From SIG603 sp964370405 (GTDB lineage Bacteria; Bacillota; Clostridia; Oscillospirales; Acutalibacteraceae): DNA of 43,267 nt. Location of the stretch: assembly GCA_964370405.1 (NCBI GenBank), contig CAYJJB010000005.1, positions 1 through 43,267 on the forward strand, written 5' to 3'. This document shows positions 31,202-39,154 of this stretch, one piece after another. How positions within the stretch are numbered: position 1 is the stretch's first letter; the number at the start of each line of letters is the position of its first letter. The position numbers were made by a program, and so were the translations under genes. The notes below the pieces were generated by a model. The model had not been told where the DNA came from, did no database searches, and saw nothing but the letters and a program-made list of their open reading frames with translations.

Positions 31202-32056
31202 TTATTTTTCATATACTCCATATTCGTCCCAAATAGCTTCAAGACGATTGAGGTTTTTTGCAACCTCTGATTTTTTTTGTATTGCAACTGTAACTATAAG
31301 TGCGTTAATTAGGCTTAGTGGGCCTACTATAGAGTCCACAAAAGACACCATGTCGCTCATTGCAGTTACAACATATTTTGAATGTTCTGTAATTGGTGAA
31401 AATTTATTGTCGGTAATAGCGACAGTGTTTGCACCCTTATCATTTGCATATGCCATTGCCTTAACCGCTCTTTTTGTATAGCGTGGGTAGCTTATGCCAA
31501 TTACGGTATCACTTTTTTCAAGACGCATAAGCTGCTGTAACATATGCTCTTCACTTGTAGCGGTTAAAAGAGTTACTTTATCAAATATAAGGCTCATATA
31601 ATGTGCTAAAAATGTTGCTGGAGCAAGTGAGCTGCCTGCACCTATTATGTATATGCCACTAGAATTAACTATGGCATCAGCAGCTTTATAAAACTCTTTA
31701 GCATCTATGGTTTCTTTTGTTTTTTTAATTAAATCAATATCTTGATTTAAAGAAGCTTCCAAAAGTTCTGCTAGCTTATAATTTTCACTTGTAATCTCAA
31801 GCTTTTGAACAGAGTTTAATTTGTTTCGTGCCATGTCGTGAATTGCAAGTTGAAATTCAGAGTAACCGCTGTATCCTATTTCTGTTGCAAAGCGAACCAC
31901 AGTGGATTCACTAACGCCAACACTACTTCCAAGTCTTGCTGCAGTCATAAATGCCACTTTGTCATAATGTTCTTCAATAAAACTTGCAATAAGCTTTTGT
32001 CCTTTTGAAAAATTACCCTCGTATTTTTTTAGTCTTTCCGATAATTGTATGTTCAT
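31202..32056 (-). CDS. RpiR/MurR family transcriptional regulator
   Basis: The 284-residue regulator has an N-terminal RpiR-type helix-turn-helix (residues about 1-77; MTAARLGSSVGVSESTVVRFATEIGYSGYSEFQ) and a C-terminal SIS sugar-phosphate isomerase-like domain (about 125-260; IYIIGAGSSLAPATFLAHYM, IGISYPRYTKRAVKAMAYANDKGANTVAITD). Members usually sense phosphosugars. It is the first gene ahead of the flavoprotein-cmk-plsC-ispH/rpsA run. A perfect 9 bp inverted repeat in its leader may be its own operator. The effector is unknown. Confidence 0.9.
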   Translation of the reverse strand: MNIQLSERLKKYEGNFSKGQKLIASFIEEHYDKVAFMTAARLGSSVGVSESTVVRFATEIGYSGYSEFQLAIHDMARNKLNSVQKLEITSENYKLAELLEASLNQDIDLIKKTKETIDAKEFYKAADAIVNSSGIYIIGAGSSLAPATFLAHYMSLIFDKVTLLTATSEEHMLQQLMRLEKSDTVIGISYPRYTKRAVKAMAYANDKGANTVAITDNKFSPITEHSKYVVTAMSDMVSFVDSIVGPLSLINALIVTVAIQKKSEVAKNLNRLEAIWDEYGVYEK

Positions 32057-32089
32057 TTAAATTTGCCTCTTTCTATATGGTGCGATAAA

Positions 32090-32119
32090 TTTCATTAAAA
32101 TAAAATTCAGTTAATGAAA
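32090..32119 (-). promoter_or_regulatory. Candidate operator (perfect inverted repeat) in the rpiR leader
   Basis: TTTCATTAA (32090-32098) and TTAATGAAA (32111-32119) are perfect inverted copies 12 bases apart. They lie between the -10 box at 32141 and the rpiR start. RpiR-type regulators often bind such spaced repeats at their own promoters; an AT-rich RNA hairpin is the alternative. Confidence 0.45.
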
Positions 32120-32140
32120 GTGTATATAGCTTTAGACTTC

Positions 32141-32169
32141 ATTTTATCCTTATTTTAAGTAAAAATCAA
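32141..32169 (-). promoter_or_regulatory. Promoter of the rpiR-flavoprotein-cmk operon
   Basis: Minus strand: TTGATT (32164-32169), 17 bases, TAAAAT (32141-32146). Confidence 0.65.
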
Positions 32170-32212
32170 GGCTTTTTAAGATATTTTTGAAAGAAAGAGG
32201 TTTTTTTCCGCC

Positions 32213-32241
32213 AAAAAGAGCGGAATTTAATATCCGCTCTT
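32213..32241 (-). terminator. Terminator of the DUF5685-dnaJ-membrane protein operon
   Basis: On the minus strand AAGAGCGGA pairs with TCCGCTCTT around an 8-base loop and runs into UUUUU. It lies just after the membrane protein stop. Confidence 0.8.
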
Positions 32242-32262
32242 AATTATAATTCTAATATAAAA

Positions 32263-32805
32263 TCACTTAATAAGTTTTTTTGTCAAGGGGTGAATTTTTA
32301 TATAGTACAGATTAATTACACTTTTTAAAGAATAGTCAAATAAAAACAGTACAATATTTGCTGCTAGCAGTAGAGCGTATGGGGTTAGATATCCTAAAAA
32401 TTCTATGGTCTCAAAAGGAATACCAAAGAAAAAGCTTACCAAAATAAAATCTAAAAGTACAGAAAAATTAAATATTATAAGCTTTACGAGTATCTTAAAT
32501 GGAGTGCTTTTTATTTTTTCTAAAACGGCATATAAAACTGGATAATATCCAAAAAATAGCAAATAAATTAAAAATGCTTCTTTTGAAGGAATGAGAAAAA
32601 AAGAAAGTCCAGATACAACAAAATAAGAAAGAAATCCAAAACTTACACCACATTCAAACACAACAGCAATAAGAAAACATCCAGCAATTGCTGGTATTGC
32701 TATTGTTGCAGTAGGTACTATGGAGCTTGCAAACATTGTGGCTATGCTAAGAGCACTGATAATTGCACTAAAAGTGATTTTTGCGGTAGCAGACATACTT
32801 TTCAT
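32263..32805 (-). CDS. Polytopic membrane protein of unknown function
   Basis: The 180-residue protein has about five or six predicted membrane spans: ITFSAIISALSIATMFASSIVP, IAGCFLIAVVFECGVSFGFLSYFVV, EAFLIYLLFFGYYPVLYAVL, IFNFSVLLDFILVSFFFG and TPYALLLAANIVLFLF. A FFGYYPVL segment and a basic C-terminus are notable. It resembles ECF-transporter S-component-like proteins in general layout, but I cannot assign a substrate. The ATG at 32805 overlaps the stop of the J-domain gene (TAATG), so translation is coupled; a start 42 bases upstream would overlap that gene and lacks a ribosome site. Confidence 0.75.
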   Translation of the reverse strand: MKSMSATAKITFSAIISALSIATMFASSIVPTATIAIPAIAGCFLIAVVFECGVSFGFLSYFVVSGLSFFLIPSKEAFLIYLLFFGYYPVLYAVLEKIKSTPFKILVKLIIFNFSVLLDFILVSFFFGIPFETIEFLGYLTPYALLLAANIVLFLFDYSLKSVINLYYIKIHPLTKKLIK

Positions 32806-33425
32806 TAGCAACAACCTATAAGGTCGCCGCCCATACATTCGCAACAACAGTCAGCGCAAATAAGACCTTGACACATGTCGCAACCTGTGCAACCTCCTGC
32901 ACGCATATTGCCATTTGGGTTATAACCACCGTAAGCACCACTTCTTTGGCTCATAGCTTGATTGTAAGCTGTGCTGTACTCAGGGTTTCCTGGATCCATT
33001 TGGCATGCCCTTGAAAAATGATCTCTAGCTTCTTCAAGCCAACCACGTCTATAAAGGACAGAACCTTTTAAAAAGTGCCACTCTGCATTTCTTTTTTCTG
33101 ATGGTACACCATTTAGAATTTGTTCAGCATCTGCGATTCTACCTGAACGTATTAAATTTCTTACATCTGAAAAATTTGAATTTGTTGAATATCCTGAGCC
33201 ATAGGCATTTCCTTGAGAACCTGCGCTGCCCTTGTTTTTTCTTTGGGCAACAATTTCATCATACGCCTCGTTAATTTCCTTCATTTTTTCATCAGCTAAA
33301 TCTGCAAGAGGGCTGCCCGAATATTGGTCGGGGTGATATTTTTTTGCAAGTTTTCTGTACGCATCTTTAATTTGGTCATCACTTGCACTTGGGGATACAC
33401 CCAAGACTTTGTATGGATCTGTCAT
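32805..33425 (-). CDS. J-domain protein with TPR-like segment and cysteine-rich tail
   Basis: Residues 1-65 of this 206-residue protein are a complete J domain (DPYKVLGVSPSASDDQIKDAYRKLAKKYHPDQY) with the HPD tripeptide that stimulates DnaK. A Gly/Ser/Asn linker follows (about 66-88). A helical repeat region resembling TPR units spans about 90-152 (ADAEQILNGVPSEKRNAEWHF, GSVLYRRGWLEEARDHFSRA). The last 30 residues hold ten cysteines (CTGCDMCQG ... CADCCCECMGG ... GCC). It lacks the DnaJ zinc-finger and substrate domains, so it is a specialised co-chaperone. It sits between a DUF5685 gene and a membrane protein in one operon. Confidence 0.86.
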   Translation of the reverse strand: MTDPYKVLGVSPSASDDQIKDAYRKLAKKYHPDQYSGSPLADLADEKMKEINEAYDEIVAQRKNKGSAGSQGNAYGSGYSTNSNFSDVRNLIRSGRIADAEQILNGVPSEKRNAEWHFLKGSVLYRRGWLEEARDHFSRACQMDPGNPEYSTAYNQAMSQRSGAYGGYNPNGNMRAGGCTGCDMCQGLICADCCCECMGGDLIGCC

Positions 33426-33443
33426 TTATTAAAACATTCCTTC

Positions 33444-34361
33444 CTAAATATGCTTATTGCTTTTTTTGTTTTTATTTTTTTGTCTAACGTGTAAAAATAA
33501 TATTTCTTTTTGGACCTGTCCCAGTCCTTTTTGTGCTATATTTTCCAAAATGCTTTCGTATCTTTCTAAATCTAAAAGATTTAAGGCAGATATAAACATT
33601 GAAACAGTGTAGTTTAGCGTTTCGTTACAGCGCTGTTCATAAATGACAAATTCTTCGTCACTTAAATTTTTATTTTCTATATTATAAAGCTTTAAAAATG
33701 GGTTAAAGCTGTTGCTTTTAAGGTCATCTCTTAGGTCGTCTGCTGCGTCCATAAGGTATATCCATCTGCCAAGAAAATATCCTGCCTGAGACAGAATAGT
33801 AGCCTCGCTACTGTCTTTGTCACTACTTAACTGCATAAATATTTGAGACAAAGCTTTTGCTGTGGGCTCGCAACAAGCATCAATTGAAAAATTTTCAGAT
33901 TTTTCGACAAGCGACTGCTCTTTTGAAAAGTTTTTTACAGATTCTGCCATTAAAGGGAAATCTTTTTCAGCTTTTTTTCGAGGCTTTGATAGTAAAAATT
34001 TTAAAAATCTTGCAGCAAGAGATTTAAAAAAGTTCTCATCTTCAATAGTGTCCACAAATTTGTAGTAGGACATAAGCACATTTAGTGCGGCGCCTCTTTT
34101 ATAGGCAAGCTCACCAAGAGATATATAATTGCATTTTTTTAATGGGTTAGAGGTGCATCTGCCACGCTCTACCTTAGGTGCTGCCTTGTCTAAATCAAGC
34201 GCTAACATGGTGTAAAAAGTTATATCATAGCTCAGTACAAATTTTGCACGTCTGCCATAATTTTTTTGAAGCTCTTTACAAAGAGTGCAGTACACTGCTT
34301 TGTACTCATCAAATTCTCTCATTAAAAGTTCTGCCTTATACGGGCGAACATATCCAAACAT
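33444..34361 (-). CDS. DUF5685 family protein with prenyl-synthase-like aspartate motifs
   Basis: The 305-residue, mostly helical soluble protein matches what I know as DUF5685 from its N-terminus MFGYVRPYKAELLMREFDEYKAVYCTLCKEL. It has no assigned function. Two Asp-rich stretches stand out: FVDTIEDE (Asp104, Asp108) and MDAADDLRDD (Asp205-213), about 100 residues apart, as in squalene/phytoene synthases (DTVED and DxxxD). A possible metal site is formed by Cys25, Cys28, Cys69 and Cys77, with Cys163/164 further on. The ATG at 34361 is preferred because AGGAAGG lies upstream; an ATG 21 bases earlier would overlap that site. It opens the operon with the J-domain and membrane proteins. Confidence 0.8.
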   Translation of the reverse strand: MFGYVRPYKAELLMREFDEYKAVYCTLCKELQKNYGRRAKFVLSYDITFYTMLALDLDKAAPKVERGRCTSNPLKKCNYISLGELAYKRGAALNVLMSYYKFVDTIEDENFFKSLAARFLKFLLSKPRKKAEKDFPLMAESVKNFSKEQSLVEKSENFSIDACCEPTAKALSQIFMQLSSDKDSSEATILSQAGYFLGRWIYLMDAADDLRDDLKSNSFNPFLKLYNIENKNLSDEEFVIYEQRCNETLNYTVSMFISALNLLDLERYESILENIAQKGLGQVQKEILFLHVRQKNKNKKSNKHI

Positions 34362-34420
34362 ATAAAAACCGCCCTTCCTCATAATATATTAAACGATATC
34401 AGATTGCAGTTGTTTAACAC

Positions 34421-34449
34421 ATTGTAAACAATTTATCTATAATTTTCAA
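34421..34449 (-). promoter_or_regulatory. Probable promoter of the DUF5685 operon
   Basis: Minus strand: TTGAAA (34444-34449), 17 bases, TACAAT (34421-34426), about 60 bases before the start. Confidence 0.55.
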
Positions 34450-34497
34450 ACTTTATCAATATTACCAAAAATATTCAATAATTTATGGTAATATATA

Positions 34498-34526
34498 TTG
34501 AAAAATTAGATATGGTGTGATAAAAT
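34498..34526 (+). promoter_or_regulatory. Promoter of the NfeD-slipin operon
   Basis: TTGAAA (34498-34503), 17 bases, TAAAAT (34521-34526) preceded by TGTGA; the ATG at 34566 follows an AGGGAGG site. Confidence 0.68.
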
Positions 34527-34565
34527 GTATTTATACAAATTTAGAAAAAAAGGGAGGAAAAATTT

Positions 34566-34997
34566 ATGGAAGCTTTTGTATGGATAGGAATAATAATACT
34601 GTCGGTAGTGGTTGAAGCCTTGAGTGTGCAAATGGTAAGTGTTTGGTTTGCTTTTGGCGGTCTTGGTGGACTTATTACATACAGCGCTGGCGGAGAAACA
34701 TGGCTGCAAATTGCCATAGCACTTGTCGTCACTGTAGTTTGTCTAATTATTTCAAAACCGCTTGTAAGGAAAATGAAGAAAAAAGATGGCGAGGTAAGGA
34801 CAAATGCGGATAGAAATATAGGGGAGCACGGCTTAGTGACGAATGTAATACTTCCCGACAGCATAGAGGGCAGAGTGAAACTTATGGGAAACAGCTGGGC
34901 TGCAGTGTCTTCAAATAACACAAAAATTGAAGAGGGCACAAAAGTTGTAGTAGAAAAAATAGAAGGTGCGAAACTTGTAGTTAGCACGGTAGATTAA
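34566..34997 (+). CDS. NfeD family membrane protein
   Basis: The 143-residue protein has an N-terminal pair of membrane segments (WIGIIILSVVVEALSVQMVSVWFAFGGLGGLI and LQIAIALVVTVVCLIISKPL) and a C-terminal OB-fold (about 80-143: GEHGLVTNVILPDSIEGRVKLMGNSWAAVS). This is the short NfeD form without a protease domain. NfeD proteins partner SPFH/slipin proteins, and the next gene, 14 bases away, encodes one. A role in organising membrane microdomains is family knowledge. Confidence 0.9.
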   Translation: MEAFVWIGIIILSVVVEALSVQMVSVWFAFGGLGGLITYSAGGETWLQIAIALVVTVVCLIISKPLVRKMKKKDGEVRTNADRNIGEHGLVTNVILPDSIEGRVKLMGNSWAAVSSNNTKIEEGTKVVVEKIEGAKLVVSTVD

Positions 34998-35011
34998 GAG
35001 GGAGAATTATT

Positions 35012-35911
35012 ATGGAAGAAATTATTATGATAGCAATACCTGTAGTGATAGCAATTATAGTTATAGGAATTTTAATAGCAAATATCAGGATAGTACCGCA
35101 AGCACAGGCGTTTGTAATAGAAAGGCTTGGTACTTTCCATACGACATGGCAAAACGGAATACATGTAAAAATTCCGTTTGTTGACAGAATAGCAAAAAAG
35201 ATATCTTTAAAAGAGCAGGTAATTGACTTTCCACCACAACCTGTTATCACTAAAGATAATGTAACCATGCAGATTGATACGGTAGTATACTTTCAAATTA
35301 CAGACCCAAAACTGTATGCTTATGGTGTAGAAAATCCACTTTCTGCAATAGAAAATTTATCTGCAACAACACTTAGGAATATAATTGGTGATATGGAGCT
35401 TGATAATACTCTTACTTCTCGTGATGTAATAAACTCTAAAATTCGTGTAATTTTGGACGAAGCAACAGACCCATGGGGTATAAAAGTAAACAGGGTAGAA
35501 CTTAAAAATATTATTCCACCAAGAGAAATACAAGAGTCAATGGAAAAACAAATGAAGGCAGAGCGTGAAAGGCGTGCCAAAATTTTGGATGCAGAGGGTG
35601 AAAAAAGCTCTGCAATTTTAATAGCAGAGGGCCATAAAGAATCTGAAATTTTAAGGGCGGAAGCCGTAAAAGAGAGAAAAATAAGAGAGGCACAGGGTGA
35701 AGCAGAGGCTATAATTTCTGTACAAAAAGCGCTTGCCGACTCAATAAAGATGCTTAATGAGGCAAATCCACAAGACTCAGTAATAGCAATAAAAAGCCTA
35801 GAGGCATTTGAAAAAGCCGCAGACGGCAAGGCAACAAAAATAATAGTTCCTTCAAACATACAAGGCCTTGCAGGTATGGCGACAAGTATCAAGGAAATGT
35901 TTAATAGTTAA
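35012..35911 (+). CDS. SPFH/Band 7 slipin-like membrane protein
   Basis: The 299-residue protein has an N-terminal membrane anchor (MIAIPVVIAIIVIGILIANI) and a Band 7 domain (about 25-185: VPQAQAFVIERLGTF, VIDFPPQPVITKDNVTMQIDTVVYFQITDP, NLSATTLRNIIGDMELDNTLTSRDVIN). An Ala/Glu-rich coiled coil (about 185-245, with repeats of AEGEKSSAILIAEGHKES type) and a C-terminal segment follow. It fits the paraslipin/QmcA group and pairs with NfeD upstream. No regulator is adjacent. A heptad repeat element follows the stop codon. Confidence 0.92.
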   Translation: MEEIIMIAIPVVIAIIVIGILIANIRIVPQAQAFVIERLGTFHTTWQNGIHVKIPFVDRIAKKISLKEQVIDFPPQPVITKDNVTMQIDTVVYFQITDPKLYAYGVENPLSAIENLSATTLRNIIGDMELDNTLTSRDVINSKIRVILDEATDPWGIKVNRVELKNIIPPREIQESMEKQMKAERERRAKILDAEGEKSSAILIAEGHKESEILRAEAVKERKIREAQGEAEAIISVQKALADSIKMLNEANPQDSVIAIKSLEAFEKAADGKATKIIVPSNIQGLAGMATSIKEMFNS

Positions 35912-35995
35912 GAGTGTAGTGAACGCATTGCATGCGTTCAAAGTGAAGAGTGAAAAGTGAAGAGTTGTGGCGAAATGCTACGCATTTTTTGATTC
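35908..35995. repeat. Palindrome-heptad repeat element, copy E5
   Basis: GAACGCATTGCATGCGTTC (35921-35939), a run of AGTGAAG/AGTGAAA heptads, and AAATGCTACGCATTT (35973-35987). The last core is the exact reverse complement of the E2 core. Only one heptad arm is present. Confidence 0.68.
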
Positions 35996-36075
35996 TATTT
36001 TGACAAAACCGCAGTTTCATTGTAGTGACGTTCCGTTGTTTGCAGTGCTTTGACAAAACAAAGGAGGGATATATT

Positions 36076-37494
36076 ATGAAAAAACTTATATCTTTAATTT
36101 TATGTGTAAGTCTAATATTACTTGTCGCATGTCAAGATGAGCAGGCTGATATTTATTCTGCTGCCATGAATGTGCAGGAAGATGGGTCACAACCTTCACC
36201 TGAGAGTAAGAGCGGTGGGGAAGATAACGGTGATGGAGGTCTTTCGGGCACGCTTGAAATTTCGGCTTTACTAGAAGATGATCTTTCCGGTTGGTGGCCT
36301 TTGGCACAAGGGTTTATGGAACTTCATCCAAATGTAGAAGTAATATCGAATGACAATGCGGTGAATTACGATATGGAGGGCACTGAATATGCTGCAGGAG
36401 TTGAGGCATATGTGGAAAATTTGAGGGTGAGTTTGGCAAGTGGTGATGTGCCTGATTTAATTTTTGATGCAGGTAGCTTTATTGAAACAGCCGCTACATC
36501 TGGGCTTATTTATGATTTAAACGAATTTATGGACAGTGACCCTGAGTATGTAAGAGAAGACTATTTTGAAACTGTTATAGAAGCGCACGAGATGGAAGGG
36601 AAACTTTATCAGTATCCAAGATACTTCTCTTATGTAGTTTTTCGATTTAGACAAGATGTGATGGACGAACTCCAGATAGACGTGGAGGAGCTTAACGGCG
36701 TTGACTATAGATTTCTTCATGATACCCTTGAAAAAATAAATAAGAGCGGAAAATTCCCCGAAATAAAATACATTGGCAGAGAGGGTAGAGAGGGGCAGGC
36801 ATTTTTTTATGAAGATGAACTTGCGGCTTGTATAAATAACGAAACCATGGAAATAAGTTTTAACACAGCTGAATTTATAGATTATTTAAATGCTGGAATG
36901 GCATATGAGGCTGGCGAGGAAAATCACGGTGGTTTTTATGTTGATGGGCCAGAGAATTTGTTTGAAACAGATTCACACTTTGTAGAAGGACTTTTTAATC
37001 AAGCTCTTAATGTTACCAAAATTAATATGCCACAAAACAATGTTACACAGGCTGTACCTTTACTTACATCAAAGGGTTCAGTGTTTGTCACTTCAGAAAC
37101 AGTGGCAATACCAAAGAATGCGAAAAACCCAGAACTTGCATGGGAATTTATTAAATACTGTATAGAGGAAAGCGAGAATATAAATACACATTGGGAGCAT
37201 ATAGGAAAGCTCAATGGCGATAGATTTGAAGGACAAATACCAATAAACAAGGGTAATTTTGAAGTGTTTTTTGGAGAGTATTTAAAAGGTAGTTCAGAAG
37301 AAACTATTGAAGGGTATTTTGAGAGTACATACAAAGCTTTAGAAAATGAAATTTTGGTAAGTCTTATAGACGATGAACTTGCACAAGTGATATTCACTCC
37401 ACTTAATGATTTTTATAAAGGCTTAATGAGTGCCGAGGAATGTGCAAAAACCATGCAGGAAAGGGCGGATATTTATATGGGGGAAAACAGTTAG
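36076..37494 (+). CDS. Extracellular solute-binding lipoprotein (family 1 type), copy 1
   Basis: The 472-residue protein begins with a lipoprotein signal (MKKLISLILCVSLILLVAC), lipidated Cys19, then an acidic Gly/Ser-rich linker to about residue 60. The rest resembles sugar-type ABC solute-binding proteins: WWPLAQGFMELHPNVEV, VSLASGDVPDLIFDAG, IYDLNEFMDSDPEY, and the late hinge segment ETVAIPKNAKNPELAWEFIKYC. The ATG at 36076 follows AAGGAGGG; longer in-frame starts upstream lie in repeat DNA. No permease or ATPase genes are in the window, so the substrate and transporter are unknown. An identical copy follows directly. Confidence 0.87.
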   Translation: MKKLISLILCVSLILLVACQDEQADIYSAAMNVQEDGSQPSPESKSGGEDNGDGGLSGTLEISALLEDDLSGWWPLAQGFMELHPNVEVISNDNAVNYDMEGTEYAAGVEAYVENLRVSLASGDVPDLIFDAGSFIETAATSGLIYDLNEFMDSDPEYVREDYFETVIEAHEMEGKLYQYPRYFSYVVFRFRQDVMDELQIDVEELNGVDYRFLHDTLEKINKSGKFPEIKYIGREGREGQAFFYEDELAACINNETMEISFNTAEFIDYLNAGMAYEAGEENHGGFYVDGPENLFETDSHFVEGLFNQALNVTKINMPQNNVTQAVPLLTSKGSVFVTSETVAIPKNAKNPELAWEFIKYCIEESENINTHWEHIGKLNGDRFEGQIPINKGNFEVFFGEYLKGSSEETIEGYFESTYKALENEILVSLIDDELAQVIFTPLNDFYKGLMSAEECAKTMQERADIYMGENS

Positions 37495-37578
37495 TAGTTG
37501 TAGTGAACGCATTATATGCGTTCAAAGTGAAGAGTGAAGAGTTGTGGCGAAATGCTACGCATTTTTGATTATAAATTT
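37495..37578. repeat. Palindrome-heptad repeat element, copy E6
   Basis: GAACGCATTATATGCGTTC (37505-37523), AGTGAAG heptads and AAATGCTACGCATTT (37550-37564). Nearly the same as E5 and identical to E7. Confidence 0.68.
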
Positions 37579-39154
37579 ACAAAACCGCAGTTTCATTGTA
37601 GTGACGTTCCGTTGTTTGCAGTGCTTTGACAAAACAAAGGAGGGATATATTATGAAAAAACTTATATCTTTAATTTTATGTGTAAGTCTAATATTACTTG
37701 TCGCATGTCAAGATGAGCAGGCTGATATTTATTCTGCTGCCATGAATGTGCAGGAAGATGGGTCACAACCTTCACCTGAGAGTAAGAGCGGTGGGGAAGA
37801 TAACGGTGATGGAGGTCTTTCGGGCACGCTTGAAATTTCGGCTTTACTAGAAGATGATCTTTCCGGTTGGTGGCCTTTGGCACAAGGGTTTATGGAACTT
37901 CATCCAAATGTAGAAGTAATATCGAATGACAATGCGGTGAATTACGATATGGAGGGCACTGAATATGCTGCAGGAGTTGAGGCATATGTGGAAAATTTGA
38001 GGGTGAGTTTGGCAAGTGGTGATGTGCCTGATTTAATTTTTGATGCAGGTAGCTTTATTGAAACAGCCGCTACATCTGGGCTTATTTATGATTTAAACGA
38101 ATTTATGGACAGTGACCCTGAGTATGTAAGAGAAGACTATTTTGAAACTGTTATAGAAGCGCACGAGATGGAAGGGAAACTTTATCAGTATCCAAGATAC
38201 TTCTCTTATGTAGTTTTTCGATTTAGACAAGATGTGATGGACGAACTCCAGATAGACGTGGAGGAGCTTAACGGCGTTGACTATAGATTTCTTCATGATA
38301 CCCTTGAAAAAATAAATAAGAGCGGAAAATTCCCCGAAATAAAATACATTGGCAGAGAGGGTAGAGAGGGGCAGGCATTTTTTTATGAAGATGAACTTGC
38401 GGCTTGTATAAATAACGAAACCATGGAAATAAGTTTTAACACAGCTGAATTTATAGATTATTTAAATGCTGGAATGGCATATGAGGCTGGCGAGGAAAAT
38501 CACGGTGGTTTTTATGTTGATGGGCCAGAGAATTTGTTTGAAACAGATTCACACTTTGTAGAAGGACTTTTTAATCAAGCTCTTAATGTTACCAAAATTA
38601 ATATGCCACAAAACAATGTTACACAGGCTGTACCTTTACTTACATCAAAGGGTTCAGTGTTTGTCACTTCAGAAACAGTGGCAATACCAAAGAATGCGAA
38701 AAACCCAGAACTTGCATGGGAATTTATTAAATACTGTATAGAGGAAAGCGAGAATATAAATACACATTGGGAGCATATAGGAAAGCTCAATGGCGATAGA
38801 TTTGAAGGACAAATACCAATAAACAAGGGTAATTTTGAAGTGTTTTTTGGAGAGTATTTAAAAGGTAGTTCAGAAGAAACTATTGAAGGGTATTTTGAGA
38901 GTACATACAAAGCTTTAGAAAATGAAATTTTGGTAAGTCTTATAGACGATGAACTTGCACAAGTGATATTCACTCCACTTAATGATTTTTATAAAGGCTT
39001 AATGAGTGCCGAGGAATGTGCAAAAACCATGCAGGAAAGGGCGGATATTTATATGGGGGAAAACAGTTAGTAGTTGTAGTGAACGCATTATATGCGTTCA
39101 AAGTGAAGAGTGAAGAGTTGTGGCGAAATGCTACGCATTTTTGATTATAAATTT
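37579..39154 (+). repeat. Tandem duplication unit 2 (1,576 bases)
   Basis: Second copy of the unit at 36003-37578. Identity ends just after 39154, where the leader of the third, diverged lipoprotein gene begins (AAAACCGCAG becomes AAAACCACAA). Confidence 0.88.
37652..39070 (+). CDS. Extracellular solute-binding lipoprotein (family 1 type), copy 2
   Basis: The 472-residue product is identical, residue for residue, to that of the gene at 36076, including the lipobox LVAC and the TVAIPKNAKNPELAWEFIKYC segment. The leader and ribosome site (AAGGAGGG) are also the same. Complete identity, including the spacers, means a very recent duplication or an assembly duplication. If real, it raises dosage of one binding protein rather than adding a specificity. 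Confidence 0.82.
   Translation: MKKLISLILCVSLILLVACQDEQADIYSAAMNVQEDGSQPSPESKSGGEDNGDGGLSGTLEISALLEDDLSGWWPLAQGFMELHPNVEVISNDNAVNYDMEGTEYAAGVEAYVENLRVSLASGDVPDLIFDAGSFIETAATSGLIYDLNEFMDSDPEYVREDYFETVIEAHEMEGKLYQYPRYFSYVVFRFRQDVMDELQIDVEELNGVDYRFLHDTLEKINKSGKFPEIKYIGREGREGQAFFYEDELAACINNETMEISFNTAEFIDYLNAGMAYEAGEENHGGFYVDGPENLFETDSHFVEGLFNQALNVTKINMPQNNVTQAVPLLTSKGSVFVTSETVAIPKNAKNPELAWEFIKYCIEESENINTHWEHIGKLNGDRFEGQIPINKGNFEVFFGEYLKGSSEETIEGYFESTYKALENEILVSLIDDELAQVIFTPLNDFYKGLMSAEECAKTMQERADIYMGENS

Larger units (their letters stand above)
36003..37578 (+). repeat. Tandem duplication unit 1 (1,576 bases)
   Basis: This stretch recurs at 37579-39154 with an offset of exactly 1,576 bases. I find no difference in the parts compared: leader, coding region by identical translation, and spacer. 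It contains one solute-binding lipoprotein gene plus its leader and trailing palindrome-heptad spacer. Confidence 0.88.

Noticed and set aside
36025..36075. N-terminal extension of the first lipoprotein
   Set aside because: It would hide the signal peptide. The ATG at 36076 follows AAGGAGGG and starts a perfect lipoprotein signal.
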